Shown here one piece after another: positions 6,886 to 14,404 of a DNA stretch of 15,109 nucleotides. Both the position numbers and the translations under genes were made by a program. The stretch is taken from the NCBI GenBank assembly GCA_900769285.1, contig CAAGGB010000262.1, positions 1 to 15,109 on the forward strand, written 5' to 3'. The notes under the pieces are model-generated. The model searched no databases, had not been told where the DNA came from, and saw only the letters and a list, made by a program, of their open reading frames with translations. How positions within the stretch are numbered: the first letter of the stretch is position 1; the number at the start of each line of letters is the position of its first letter. This stretch comes from Victivallales bacterium (GTDB taxonomy: Bacteria > Verrucomicrobiota > Lentisphaeria > Oligosphaerales > Oligosphaeraceae).

Positions 6886-8943
6886 ATGGCACACCGCGAC
6901 CAGGACAGACCACACCCGCCACGACGCTCCAGCGGCTCCGCCGTCGCCCTCTTCTGGCGACTCTTCAGCCGCTTCGCCGGACGCTACTGGCTACGACTCT
7001 CCCTCGGCATCCTCACCGGACTCCTCATGGGAGGCTCCGTCTCCGTCATCCTCCGCATCATGGACTTCGGCCTCAACGTCTTCGAGAACCTCAACGGCCC
7101 CGGCCATGACGCCACGACCAGCGCCATCGTCCGCATGACTCCAACCGCAGCACGAACCCGGCCACCGCAGCACGCCGACGACACCGCGCAGCCACCGACG
7201 ACCGCCACCGCACCGTCCCTCGCCCCAGCCGCCGTACCCGAACCCACACCGCCACGACCCGCACGAAAGAGCATCGACCGCTACCTCGACTCCGCCGAGA
7301 CGCTGGCCGCGAAATTCGGCTACGACCTCCGCATCAACCGCGACGGCGCCCTCTCCCTCCAGCTCCTCGTCGGCATCATCGCCCTCATGTTCACCCTCTT
7401 CCTCGCCAAGGCACTCTGCGAATTCGTCACCAAGTACTGCCTCGGCTGGGTCGGGGCACGCATCGTCACCGACATCCGCATCGCCCTCTTCACCCGCATC
7501 CAGAGCCAATCCGTCGCCTTCTTCGACCACCACGACGTCGGACAGCTCATCGCGCGCTGCACCAACGACACGGGCGTCGTCGAGAAGTCCGTCTCCACCT
7601 CCGTCGCCGAGCTCTTCACCGCACCGCTCATGATCGTCGCCTCGTTCCAGTTCATCATCGTCAAGGCGATGGCCATGAACCTCTTCACCCAGTCCATCTG
7701 GCTCATCCTCGCCATCCCCGGGTGCATCGTCCCCGTCTACATGCTCTCCCGTTACCTGCGACGCTACCAGAAGCGCGTCCTCGCGGGCATCGCCGTCCTC
7801 GTCGCCCGAATGCAGGAGAACTTCTCCGGCATCCGCGTCGTCAAGGCGTTCAACTGCGAGCGAAGCGAGGCCGAGCGCTTCACCCATGAGAGCAACCGCT
7901 ACTTCCGCTCCGTCAGGAAGGCCCTCCTCGCCGCCACCTTCATGCAGCCCATCATGCAGCTCGTCATGCTCACCGTCGGCGCGCTCTTCCTCGTCGTCTG
8001 CTACCGCTACGGCATCACCCTCGCCTCCCTCGCCACCCTCGCCTTCGCCGCACAGGAGGCCTACCGCCCCATCAAGGAGCTCGCCAAAATCAACAACGAC
8101 CTCCAGAAGTCCGCCGCCGCCTGCGAACGCATCCTCGACCTCCTCGACGCCGACACCGGACTCCCCGTCTCCCAGCCCGCCGCCACACCCACCGCCTTCC
8201 ACCACACCATCGACTTCTCACACGTCTCCTTCCGCTACCTCCCCGACGGCCCCGACATCATCTCCGACTTCAGCCTCACCATCCGCCGCGGACAGCTCGT
8301 CGCCATCATCGGCCCCACCGGCTCCGGCAAGTCCACCATCGCACACCTCCTCTGCCGCTTCTACGACCCCACGCAGGGCACCATCGCCATCGACGGCAAC
8401 GACCTCCGCGCCATCGACAACACCGCCCTCCGCTCACTCGTCGGCGTCGTCGCACAGGAGTCCTTCCTCTTCAACGACACCATCGCCAGCAACATCGCCT
8501 TCGGCTCGCCCAACGCCACACCCGAGCAAATCCGACAGGCCGCCAAGCAGGCCAACGCCCTCGACTTCATCCTCGACAAGCCCGAGCAGTTCGACACCTG
8601 CGTCGGCGAACGCGGCAGCCTCCTCTCCGGCGGCCAGCGACAGCGGCTCTCCATCGCCCGCGCACTCCTCCGCAACCCGCCCATCCTCATCCTCGACGAG
8701 GCCACCTCCGCCCTCGACTCCAAGACCGAACGGCTCGTCCAGGAGGCCTTCGACAAGCTCATGGCCGACCGAACCGTCATCGCCATCGCACACCGCCTCT
8801 CCACCATCATCAACGCCGACCTCATCCTCGTCTGCGACCACGGACGCATCGTCGAGCAGGGCACCCATCACCAGCTCTACCAGCTCAACGGAACCTACCG
8901 CAAACTCTACGACATCCAGTTCCAGACACAGGAACACGCCTGA
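6886..8943 (+). CDS. MsbA-like ABC exporter, fused permease-ATPase, with an enlarged first loop
   Basis: A 685-residue half-transporter of the type IV ABC exporter class (MsbA and multidrug/lipid exporters), acting as a homodimer in the inner membrane. TM1 lies at about 34-58 and TM2 at about 156-180, with four further hydrophobic segments up to about residue 400. VAFFDHHDVGQLIARCTND is the conserved coupling region. The nucleotide-binding domain has every motif: Walker A GPTGSGKST (476-484), Q-loop Q524, signature LSGGQ (580-584), Walker B ILILDE (600-605) and the H-loop H636. The protein is about 100 residues longer than typical MsbA because the TM1-TM2 loop spans about 62-155 and holds a Pro/Thr/Ala-rich stretch (85-126). 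The frame is open far upstream, but ATG 6886 is the only sensible start: it lies just after the aminotransferase stop, and the next Met is inside TM1. Substrate is inferred to be a lipid or glycolipid. Confidence 0.9.
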   Translation: MAHRDQDRPHPPRRSSGSAVALFWRLFSRFAGRYWLRLSLGILTGLLMGGSVSVILRIMDFGLNVFENLNGPGHDATTSAIVRMTPTAARTRPPQHADDTAQPPTTATAPSLAPAAVPEPTPPRPARKSIDRYLDSAETLAAKFGYDLRINRDGALSLQLLVGIIALMFTLFLAKALCEFVTKYCLGWVGARIVTDIRIALFTRIQSQSVAFFDHHDVGQLIARCTNDTGVVEKSVSTSVAELFTAPLMIVASFQFIIVKAMAMNLFTQSIWLILAIPGCIVPVYMLSRYLRRYQKRVLAGIAVLVARMQENFSGIRVVKAFNCERSEAERFTHESNRYFRSVRKALLAATFMQPIMQLVMLTVGALFLVVCYRYGITLASLATLAFAAQEAYRPIKELAKINNDLQKSAAACERILDLLDADTGLPVSQPAATPTAFHHTIDFSHVSFRYLPDGPDIISDFSLTIRRGQLVAIIGPTGSGKSTIAHLLCRFYDPTQGTIAIDGNDLRAIDNTALRSLVGVVAQESFLFNDTIASNIAFGSPNATPEQIRQAAKQANALDFILDKPEQFDTCVGERGSLLSGGQRQRLSIARALLRNPPILILDEATSALDSKTERLVQEAFDKLMADRTVIAIAHRLSTIINADLILVCDHGRIVEQGTHHQLYQLNGTYRKLYDIQFQTQEHA

Positions 8944-9012
8944 CTCCAACTGACCCTGACAAGGACCAACCATAACCACAACCACAACACAGCCCCAAAG
9001 GAACCTCCCACC

Positions 9013-10131
9013 ATGGCAGACGACAAACTCAACCGCCAGACCTACCTCTCCAAGAACGTCGGCTCCTTCCCCGACACCGCCTCCTTCCTCGGACACGACT
9101 ACACCAAGGTCGACGACCTCCGCTACGGCACCAACCCGCACCAGACCGCCGCCTTCTACAAGCCCGCCAACCGCAACGCCGTCATCGGCGACATGGTCAT
9201 CCTCAAGAACGGAAAGTCCGGACTCTCCCAGACCAACCTCGAGGACATCTCCTACTCCCTCAACATCGTCAAGTTCTTCGACCGCCCCGCCTGCGCCTGC
9301 ATGAAGCACGTCAACCCCTGCGGCGCCGCCATCGCCGCCCCCGGCGACTCCCTCAAGGACGTCTACATCAAGGCCCGCGACTGCGACGACCGCGCCGTCT
9401 TCGGCGCCGTCATCGCCTTCAACACCAAGGTCGACGCCGACACCGCCAGCGAAATCATGAAGACCTTCGTCGAGTGCGTTGTCGCACCCGACTTCGACGA
9501 CGAGGCCGTCGCCATCTTCTCCAACCCCGACTCCAAGCTCAACCGCCACATCCGCATCCTCAAGTGCGGCGACCTCTCACTCCTCCCCAAGTATGTCGGC
9601 GATGACGTCGCCGGATACCAGACCTTCAAGGTCCTCGCCGACGGCTGCGTCGTCGTCGCCGACCCGCTCCTCACCCACATCCGCTCCGTCGCCGACCTCA
9701 AGCCCGCCGAGGCCGACTCCAAGACACTCGGACACGTCGTCTCCACCGTCAAGGCAACCCCCGAGCAGCTCGACGACCTCCTCGCCGCCTGGTACATCAA
9801 CATCTCCGTCCGCTCCAACGGCGTCATCATCGTCAAGAACGGCGGAACACTCTGCGTCGGAACCGGCGAGCAGGACCGCGTCGGCGCCGTCGAGCAGGCT
9901 ATCGTCAAATTCAAGGACAAGTACCACGGCAAGGAGAGCATCAAGGGCTCCGTCATGGCCTCCGACGGCTTCTTCCCCTTCCCCGACGGCGTCGAGGTCG
10001 CCGCCGCCGCCGGCGTCACCGCCATCATCGCACCCGCCGGCTCCCTCAAGGACGCCGACGTCATCATCCGCGCCAACGAGCTCGGCGTCGCCCTCTTCCA
10101 CGCCCCCGAACGCGTCTTCTCCCATCACTGA
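9013..10131 (+). CDS. AICAR transformylase, stand-alone (PurH C-terminal domain only)
   Basis: A 372-residue protein matching only the formyltransferase half of bifunctional PurH. It uses 10-formyltetrahydrofolate to formylate AICAR to FAICAR, the penultimate step of de novo purine synthesis. Diagnostic stretches are DLRYGTNPHQTAAFY (R37 onward), CMKHVNPCGAA with the catalytic K98-H99 pair, DRAVFGAVIAFN, WYINISVRSNG and MASDGFFPFPDGVE (about 315-328). Bifunctional PurH is about 510-530 residues, with a roughly 200-residue MGS-like IMP cyclohydrolase domain first. Here the protein begins right at the transformylase domain, and that is not a truncation: AAAGGA lies 10 bases before ATG 9013 and the upstream 69 bases are non-coding. 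A known family of short PurH-like transformylases has this layout, so a separate IMP cyclohydrolase is expected elsewhere. A strong terminator follows. Confidence 0.93.
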   Translation: MADDKLNRQTYLSKNVGSFPDTASFLGHDYTKVDDLRYGTNPHQTAAFYKPANRNAVIGDMVILKNGKSGLSQTNLEDISYSLNIVKFFDRPACACMKHVNPCGAAIAAPGDSLKDVYIKARDCDDRAVFGAVIAFNTKVDADTASEIMKTFVECVVAPDFDDEAVAIFSNPDSKLNRHIRILKCGDLSLLPKYVGDDVAGYQTFKVLADGCVVVADPLLTHIRSVADLKPAEADSKTLGHVVSTVKATPEQLDDLLAAWYINISVRSNGVIIVKNGGTLCVGTGEQDRVGAVEQAIVKFKDKYHGKESIKGSVMASDGFFPFPDGVEVAAAAGVTAIIAPAGSLKDADVIIRANELGVALFHAPERVFSHH

Positions 10132-10156
10132 GACACTCGCGCCCTGAACAGCAAAC

Positions 10157-10194
10157 AAGGCCGGCCGCCGGGTGCCACCCCGGCGACCGGCCTT
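10157..10194. terminator. Bidirectional hairpin terminator between convergent genes
   Basis: AAGGCCGG-C-CGCCGGG pairs with CCCGGCG-A-CCGGCCTT around a six-base loop, giving a 15-bp stem with one internal mismatch. On the plus strand it is followed by TGTCCTGTC. On the minus strand the hairpin exit reads TTGTTTGC. The modest T content on both sides and the position between the transformylase stop (10131) and the minus-strand prenyl synthase stop (10225) make it a shared terminator. Confidence 0.85.
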
Positions 10195-10224
10195 TGTCCT
10201 GTCTGCGGCTCTCCCCGCGTCGGC

Positions 10225-11286
10225 TTAGACCTCGCGCGAGAGCATGTCCATCGTCAGCGACTCCAGCGCCAGGCAGGCCTCGGACGGCGCCATGACGCCG
10301 CGCAGCGTCTGGAGCGCCTGCTCCAGGATGCGCGCCGCCGACTTGCGCACCGACTCCGCCGCGCCGCTCTCGCGCATCAGCTCCTGGACCTCCGCGATGT
10401 CCGCGGACGTGACGTCGGCCTTCCCGTACAGCTCCAGGAAGCGCGCGCGGCGGTCGCCCGCCAGCCCCTGCAGCGTCCGCGCGGCCAGCATCGTCCGCTT
10501 GCCCTCGCGGATGTCCGAGCCCACCGGCTTGCCCAGCTTCTGGTCCGAGCCGAAGATGCCCAGCAAATCGTCCTGAAGCTGGAACGACAGCCCGAACTTG
10601 CTGCCGAAGATGCCCATGGCGCTGATGCGCTCGTCCTCGATGGAGTCCAGACCCAGTGCCGCGCCGCACTCCATCGCGAAACGGAACAGCGCACCCGTCT
10701 TGCCGTTCATCATCAGCTGTATCAGCGACTCGCCCACACGCTCGAACGGCATATGGCTCAGCTCCACGTCCAGCTGCTCCCCACCTATCAGCTCCCGGCA
10801 CAGCCGGCCGCTCATCCGCTGCAGCAGCGCCGGTATCACCTTCGGAAACGACGGCGCCAGCGACGCCAGCAGCTCCAGCGACAGCCCGTGAAGCAAATCG
10901 CCCGACAGAATCGCCACGCTGACGCCATAGTCGCCGGCCGCGGACGCGCCCAGCCCAAACGACTCCTGACCCTCCCGCGAACCAATCACATGACCCGTCG
11001 GACGACCACGACGACGCGCGTCATGGTCAATCACGTCGTCGTGTATCAGCGTCCAGTTGTGGTACATCTCCACCGCCGCCGCCGCCGGCACGATGTCCTC
11101 CGCCGAGCCACCAAGGCCCTCGCAGCACAGCATCATCAGCAGCGGACGAACCCGCTTCCCCCCACCGGACAGATACCCCTCCAGCACATTGAGCAGATGC
11201 TCCGGCACCTGCCCCCGGCAACGGTCCAACTGCCGCCCCAGCATCTCGTCCACCAGCTTCCGTCTCGCGGCCAAATCCAGCCCCAT
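10225..11286 (-). CDS. Polyprenyl diphosphate synthase, probably geranylgeranyl diphosphate synthase type
   Basis: A 353-residue all-helical trans-prenyltransferase that joins isopentenyl diphosphate to allylic diphosphates. It has GGGKRVRP (41-48), the first Asp-rich motif HDDVID (82-87, D83/D84/D87) followed by RRRGRPT (91-97), GKTGALF (195-201) and the second Asp-rich motif QLQDDLLGIFG (236-246), then GKPVGSDIREGKRT (252-265). DDLLG rather than DDxxD, together with KPVGSDIREGKRT, resembles archaeal and actinobacterial GGPP/IdsA-type enzymes. There is no two-residue insertion in the first motif of the kind typical of bacterial FPP synthases. The residue five before D83, numbered here as W78, is bulky, suggesting a short or medium product. 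ATG 11286 is chosen because AGGAG lies nine bases upstream; the frame stays open further upstream but without similarity. It is the only minus-strand gene, and its codons are G-ending (CTG, GCG, TCG, ACG). Confidence 0.9.
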   Translation of the reverse strand: MGLDLAARRKLVDEMLGRQLDRCRGQVPEHLLNVLEGYLSGGGKRVRPLLMMLCCEGLGGSAEDIVPAAAAVEMYHNWTLIHDDVIDHDARRRGRPTGHVIGSREGQESFGLGASAAGDYGVSVAILSGDLLHGLSLELLASLAPSFPKVIPALLQRMSGRLCRELIGGEQLDVELSHMPFERVGESLIQLMMNGKTGALFRFAMECGAALGLDSIEDERISAMGIFGSKFGLSFQLQDDLLGIFGSDQKLGKPVGSDIREGKRTMLAARTLQGLAGDRRARFLELYGKADVTSADIAEVQELMRESGAAESVRKSAARILEQALQTLRGVMAPSEACLALESLTMDMLSREV

Positions 11287-11531
11287 GTCTTCCTGCTCCT
11301 GCTGTTCTCGCACGTCCCTGCTCCCGCCGTGGCACCCTGCCACGGCCAACGCACCATAACTTGCACGGCCAACGCCAAAATTCAAGCCTGAACCCGCCCG
11401 AAAGCCACGCCGCCGCATGACATCCCATGAAAACGCATTATTGTATAGAAAACGCACCGGCCGGCGCCTCCGCCGGCCAGTCCACCATCCCCAACCATCC
11501 CCATCCGCCCTCCAACCACCCCACGAACCCC
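11287..11531. promoter_or_regulatory. Divergent intergenic region with an AT island and a GC hairpin
   Basis: This 245-base gap separates the divergent prenyl synthase and pyrophosphorylase genes and must hold promoters for both. An AT-rich island runs from about 11427 to 11453. On the minus strand it contains TACAAT (complement of 11440-11445), a five-of-six -10 match. On the plus strand it contains CATTAT and TATAGA, each four of six, with ATGACA (11417-11422) nearby, but the spacings (13 and 21 bases) are poor. An 8-bp perfect GC hairpin (GGCCGGCG, loop CCTC, CGCCGGCC) lies at 11459-11478. No full promoter can be assigned by eye. Confidence 0.4.
11296..11300 (-). promoter_or_regulatory. 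Ribosome binding site fixing the prenyl synthase start
   Basis: Read on the minus strand, AGGAG is followed by nine bases and then ATG at 11286. This near-perfect Shine-Dalgarno sequence favours the short 353-residue start over in-frame starts further upstream, which would add residues unlike the family. Confidence 0.7.
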
Positions 11532-12932
11532 ATGCCCACCAAACAGGAACTCCTCGACGTCCTCGCACCCTTCGACCAGACCCACCTCCTCCGCTTCTGG
11601 GATGAGCTGACACCCGAACGCCAGCAGGCCTTCGCCGAACAGCTCAAGGCCGTCAACTGGCAGAAGGTCACCGCCTGGGCCAAGGACGCCGCCGCCGGAA
11701 ACGGCCCCGACATCCCCTTCGACCAGCTCGTCCCCGCACAATACGTCAGCCTCAACCCCGCCTCCGACGACGAGAGAGCGCGCCTCCAGCAGGCCACCGC
11801 CCACGGCGTCGAGCTCCTCAAGGCCGGAAAGGTCGCCGGCTTCACCGTCGCCGGCGGACAGGGCACGCGCCTCGGCTACGACGCACCCAAGGGAACCTAC
11901 CCCGTCTCCGAACTCCAGCACAAGAGCCTCTTCCAGCTCTTCGCCGAAAGCATCCTCCGCAACCAGCAGAAGTACGGCTGCGTCATCCCCTGGTACATCA
12001 TGACCTCCAAAATCAACGACCAGGCCACACGCGCGTTCTTCGCCGAACACAACTACTTCGGACTCGACCCCAAGAACGTCATGCTCTTCGCACAGGGCAC
12101 CCTCCCCGCCATCGCACCCGACGGCCACGCCCTCCTCGCCGACAAGGACTCCCTCGCCCTCTCTCCCAATGGCCACGGCGGCTCCTTCGCCGCACTCCTC
12201 GACTCCGGCGCCCTCGACGACATGGAGCGCCGCGGCGTCACCATCCTCTCCTACTGGCAGGTCGACAACCCCCTCATCAAGACCATGGACCCACTCTTCA
12301 TCGGACTCCATGACCTCTCCGGCTCCGACATGTCCTCACGAGCCCTCATCAAGCGCGACCCCATGGAGAAGCTCGGACACTTCTGCCTCCTCGACGGCAA
12401 GCTCGTCATCGTCGAGTACTCCGACATGCCCAACGACCTCCTCCAGAAGAAGGACGCCGACGGACAGCTCACCTTCCGCGCCGGCAGCCCCGCCATGCAC
12501 GTCATCTCCCGCGACTTCATCCGCCACGTCGCCACCGGCAACGCCGGCTTCACCCCCCACGTCGCACACAAGAAGGTCCCCTACATCAACGACCAAGGCG
12601 AACTCGTCAAACCCGACGCGCCCAACGCCATCAAGCTCGAATTCTTCCTCTTCGACGCCCTCCCCCTCGCACACAACCCACTCATCCTCGAGGCCAGCCG
12701 CGACGAGCAGTTCGCACCCGTCAAGAACGCACAGGGCGACGACTCGCCCGACTCCTGCCGCGCCGCACTCAACGCCCGCGCACACAAATGGCTCGCACAG
12801 GCCGGCATCACCGCACCCGCCGACACCATCATCGAACTCTCACCGCGCGCCTTCGTCGACGCGCAGGACGTCGCCGAACGGCGCGAGCTCTTCGCCGACC
12901 TGAAGCCCGGCACCAGCCGCTACTTCGAATAG
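11532..12932 (+). CDS. UDPGP-family UDP-sugar pyrophosphorylase (UAP1-like)
   Basis: A 466-residue cytoplasmic nucleotidyltransferase that makes a UDP-sugar from UTP and a sugar 1-phosphate. It resembles the eukaryotic UDP-N-acetylglucosamine pyrophosphorylase (UAP1/AGX) branch rather than bacterial GlmU or GalU. Motifs are VAGGQGTRLGYDAPKG (106-121, the UTP-binding loop, with G109, R113 and K120), LSPNGHGG (about 210-217), QVDNPLIKTMDPLFIG (from about 243), IKLEFFLFDALP (from 367) and EQFAPVKNAQGDDSPDSCR near the C-terminus. These follow the UAP1 order closely, so UDP-GlcNAc is the first guess, with UDP-glucose or UDP-galactose possible. The frame is open to ATG 11427, but that extra 35-residue stretch is Pro/Asn/His-rich and covers the promoter-like island and hairpin. 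ATG 11532 begins at the domain (MPTKQELLDVL) and is preferred, although it has no Shine-Dalgarno sequence. Confidence 0.9.
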   Translation: MPTKQELLDVLAPFDQTHLLRFWDELTPERQQAFAEQLKAVNWQKVTAWAKDAAAGNGPDIPFDQLVPAQYVSLNPASDDERARLQQATAHGVELLKAGKVAGFTVAGGQGTRLGYDAPKGTYPVSELQHKSLFQLFAESILRNQQKYGCVIPWYIMTSKINDQATRAFFAEHNYFGLDPKNVMLFAQGTLPAIAPDGHALLADKDSLALSPNGHGGSFAALLDSGALDDMERRGVTILSYWQVDNPLIKTMDPLFIGLHDLSGSDMSSRALIKRDPMEKLGHFCLLDGKLVIVEYSDMPNDLLQKKDADGQLTFRAGSPAMHVISRDFIRHVATGNAGFTPHVAHKKVPYINDQGELVKPDAPNAIKLEFFLFDALPLAHNPLILEASRDEQFAPVKNAQGDDSPDSCRAALNARAHKWLAQAGITAPADTIIELSPRAFVDAQDVAERRELFADLKPGTSRYFE

Positions 12933-12964
12933 CGCGCCCTCGCCACCTCCCGGCACAACCCATC

Positions 12965-13975
12965 GTGGAGCCACACCGCCCCAAAACCCTCAGACGGCGC
13001 GTCCGTAATGCCCGACGCGCCGTCCGCGGCCTGGCCATCAGCCTCCTCGTCCGCCCACTCCTGGCGGTGCTGGGGAGGCTCACCCCCAAGGGCACCCACA
13101 CCCTCGCCGACGCCCTCGCCAACCTCGCCGCACGGCTCCGGCTCCAGGCGTTCCAGACCGTCTGCGCCAACCTCGCCGTCGCCTTCCCAGACCTCGACGC
13201 CACGCGGCGCGAACAGCTCGCCCGGCAGAGCATCGCCAGCTCCATCCTCACCGGCCTCGAGACCGCACGGCTCATCCATCGCCCCACGCTCATCTCACGC
13301 CTCCTCCCCGCCTGGCCTCCCGGCTTCCTCGACCATCTCCTCGGACAGCCCGCCATCGTCTGCCTCCCACACCTCGGAAACTGGGAGGTCTTCGCCCATG
13401 GCGCACCCCTCGCCGGACTCGACGTCTCCGCCATCGCCGAAACACTCAGCTCGCCAACCCTCGACGCCATCGTCACCAAGGCCCGAGAGTCCAACGGACT
13501 CCATATCATCAAACGCGACGGCGCCGCCAAAAAAGTCCTCCTCGCACTCCGACAGGGACACAGCGTCGGCATGCTCGTCGACCAGAACCTCTCCCCCGCC
13601 GACGGCGGCATCTTCGTCAGCTTCTTCGGGCTCCCCGCCACCATGTCGCCCCTCCCCGCGCGACTCGCACGGCGACTCCACCTCCCCATCACCGTCTGCG
13701 CCTCCATCCGACAGCCCGACGGACACTTCGCCTGCGTCGCCATCCACCTCCCACCACCCACCCCCGACGACTCCGACGAGTCACTCTCACAGCGCATCGC
13801 GGACGCCTTCGAGACACTCGTCCGCGACCACCCCGACCAGTACGTCTGGCTCTACAAGCGCTGGCGCTATCTCCCGCAGAACCTCCCCGAACACCTCGCC
13901 GCGCGCTTCCCAGCCTACGCCGTCCGCAAGCCCTACGACGCACCCGAAGACCTCCTCCAGCGCCTGCAGCCCTGA
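12965..13975 (+). CDS. LpxL/HtrB-family lipid A biosynthesis acyltransferase
   Basis: A 336-residue member of the lysophospholipid acyltransferase superfamily, closest to the late lipid A acyltransferases that add secondary acyl chains to Kdo-lipid A at the inner membrane. The core reads IVCLPHLGNWEVF, where H136 and E141 form the HX4E catalytic pair. Further family features are VGMLVDQNL with D206, FFGLPATMSPLPARLA (220-235) and the closing DQYVWLYKRWRYLP (291-304). A basic, moderately hydrophobic N-terminus (RRAVRGLAISLLVRPLLAVLG) fits a membrane anchor. The start is taken as GTG 12965, 32 bases after the previous stop. The only in-frame ATG upstream (12788) lies deep in the pyrophosphorylase gene, and the family similarity does not extend there. 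No clear Shine-Dalgarno sequence is present. Presence of this gene supports an LPS-bearing outer membrane. Confidence 0.87.
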   Translation: MEPHRPKTLRRRVRNARRAVRGLAISLLVRPLLAVLGRLTPKGTHTLADALANLAARLRLQAFQTVCANLAVAFPDLDATRREQLARQSIASSILTGLETARLIHRPTLISRLLPAWPPGFLDHLLGQPAIVCLPHLGNWEVFAHGAPLAGLDVSAIAETLSSPTLDAIVTKARESNGLHIIKRDGAAKKVLLALRQGHSVGMLVDQNLSPADGGIFVSFFGLPATMSPLPARLARRLHLPITVCASIRQPDGHFACVAIHLPPPTPDDSDESLSQRIADAFETLVRDHPDQYVWLYKRWRYLPQNLPEHLAARFPAYAVRKPYDAPEDLLQRLQP

Positions 13976-14002
13976 CGCCCCCCCACACCACACACATACG
14001 CC

Positions 14003-14359
14003 ATGGACGACACCATCACCCTCCACGACATTCACGCACAGTGCATCCTCGGCTGCTACGACGACGAGCGCCGCCAGAAACGCGACGTCTCCATCTCCGT
14101 CACCCTCCACACCGACATCCGACAGGCCGCCACCTCCGACCGGCTCGACGACGCCATCAACTACGACGCCCTCGTCCAGAACCTCCTCGACGCCACCGAA
14201 CGCTCCTCCTTCCAGCTCATCGAGGCCCTCGCCGAACACCTCGCGCAGCTCTGCCTCCGCCAGACGCCCGCACACAAGGTCATCCTCAGCGTCACTAAGC
14301 CCAACCCACGCCCCCTCCTCGCCGCCGCTACCGTCACCATCGAGCGAACCCGAAACTGA
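14003..14359 (+). CDS. folB: Dihydroneopterin aldolase
   Basis: A 118-residue enzyme of folate synthesis that cleaves 7,8-dihydroneopterin to 6-hydroxymethyl-dihydropterin and glycolaldehyde (EC 4.1.2.25) and may also epimerise it to dihydromonapterin. The length is typical, and the protein forms a ring-shaped multimer in this family. Visible are ILGCYDDERRQ with the active-site E22, INYDALVQ with Y54, SSFQLIEALAEHLA (the substrate-anchoring Glu in LIE) and ILSVTKPNPRP with catalytic K99. These fit the E22/Y54/K100 set of the Staphylococcus aureus enzyme. It begins 27 bases after the acyltransferase stop with no Shine-Dalgarno sequence in the C/A-rich leader, so expression may depend on translational coupling or read-through. 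No folP or folK is adjacent. The AICAR transformylase 4 kb away uses a folate cofactor, but the link is not operonic. Confidence 0.93.
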   Translation: MDDTITLHDIHAQCILGCYDDERRQKRDVSISVTLHTDIRQAATSDRLDDAINYDALVQNLLDATERSSFQLIEALAEHLAQLCLRQTPAHKVILSVTKPNPRPLLAAATVTIERTRN

Positions 14360-14404
14360 GACGGAAGCCCAACCACCACACACACCGCGACCAGGAACCA
14401 CCGC

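Noticed and set aside
5219..6922. Long minus-strand open frame (567 codons) opposite the TraB/GumN and aminotransferase genes
   Set aside because: Gly/Val/Asp/Glu-rich translation typical of the antisense of GCC/GTC/CTC-rich coding DNA, with no family motif. The same holds for the minus frames at 2702-4249, 6991-8205 and 8434-9549.
8944..9012. Possible promoter before the transformylase gene (CTGACA/CTGACC with CATAAC)
   Set aside because: Spacings of 9 and 15 bases and weak matches. It does not reach the quality of the 400-429 promoter.
11427..11531. Upstream start of the pyrophosphorylase at ATG 11427
   Set aside because: It would add 35 Pro/Asn/His-rich residues unlike the family, across an AT-rich promoter-like island and a hairpin. 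ATG 11532 begins at the domain.
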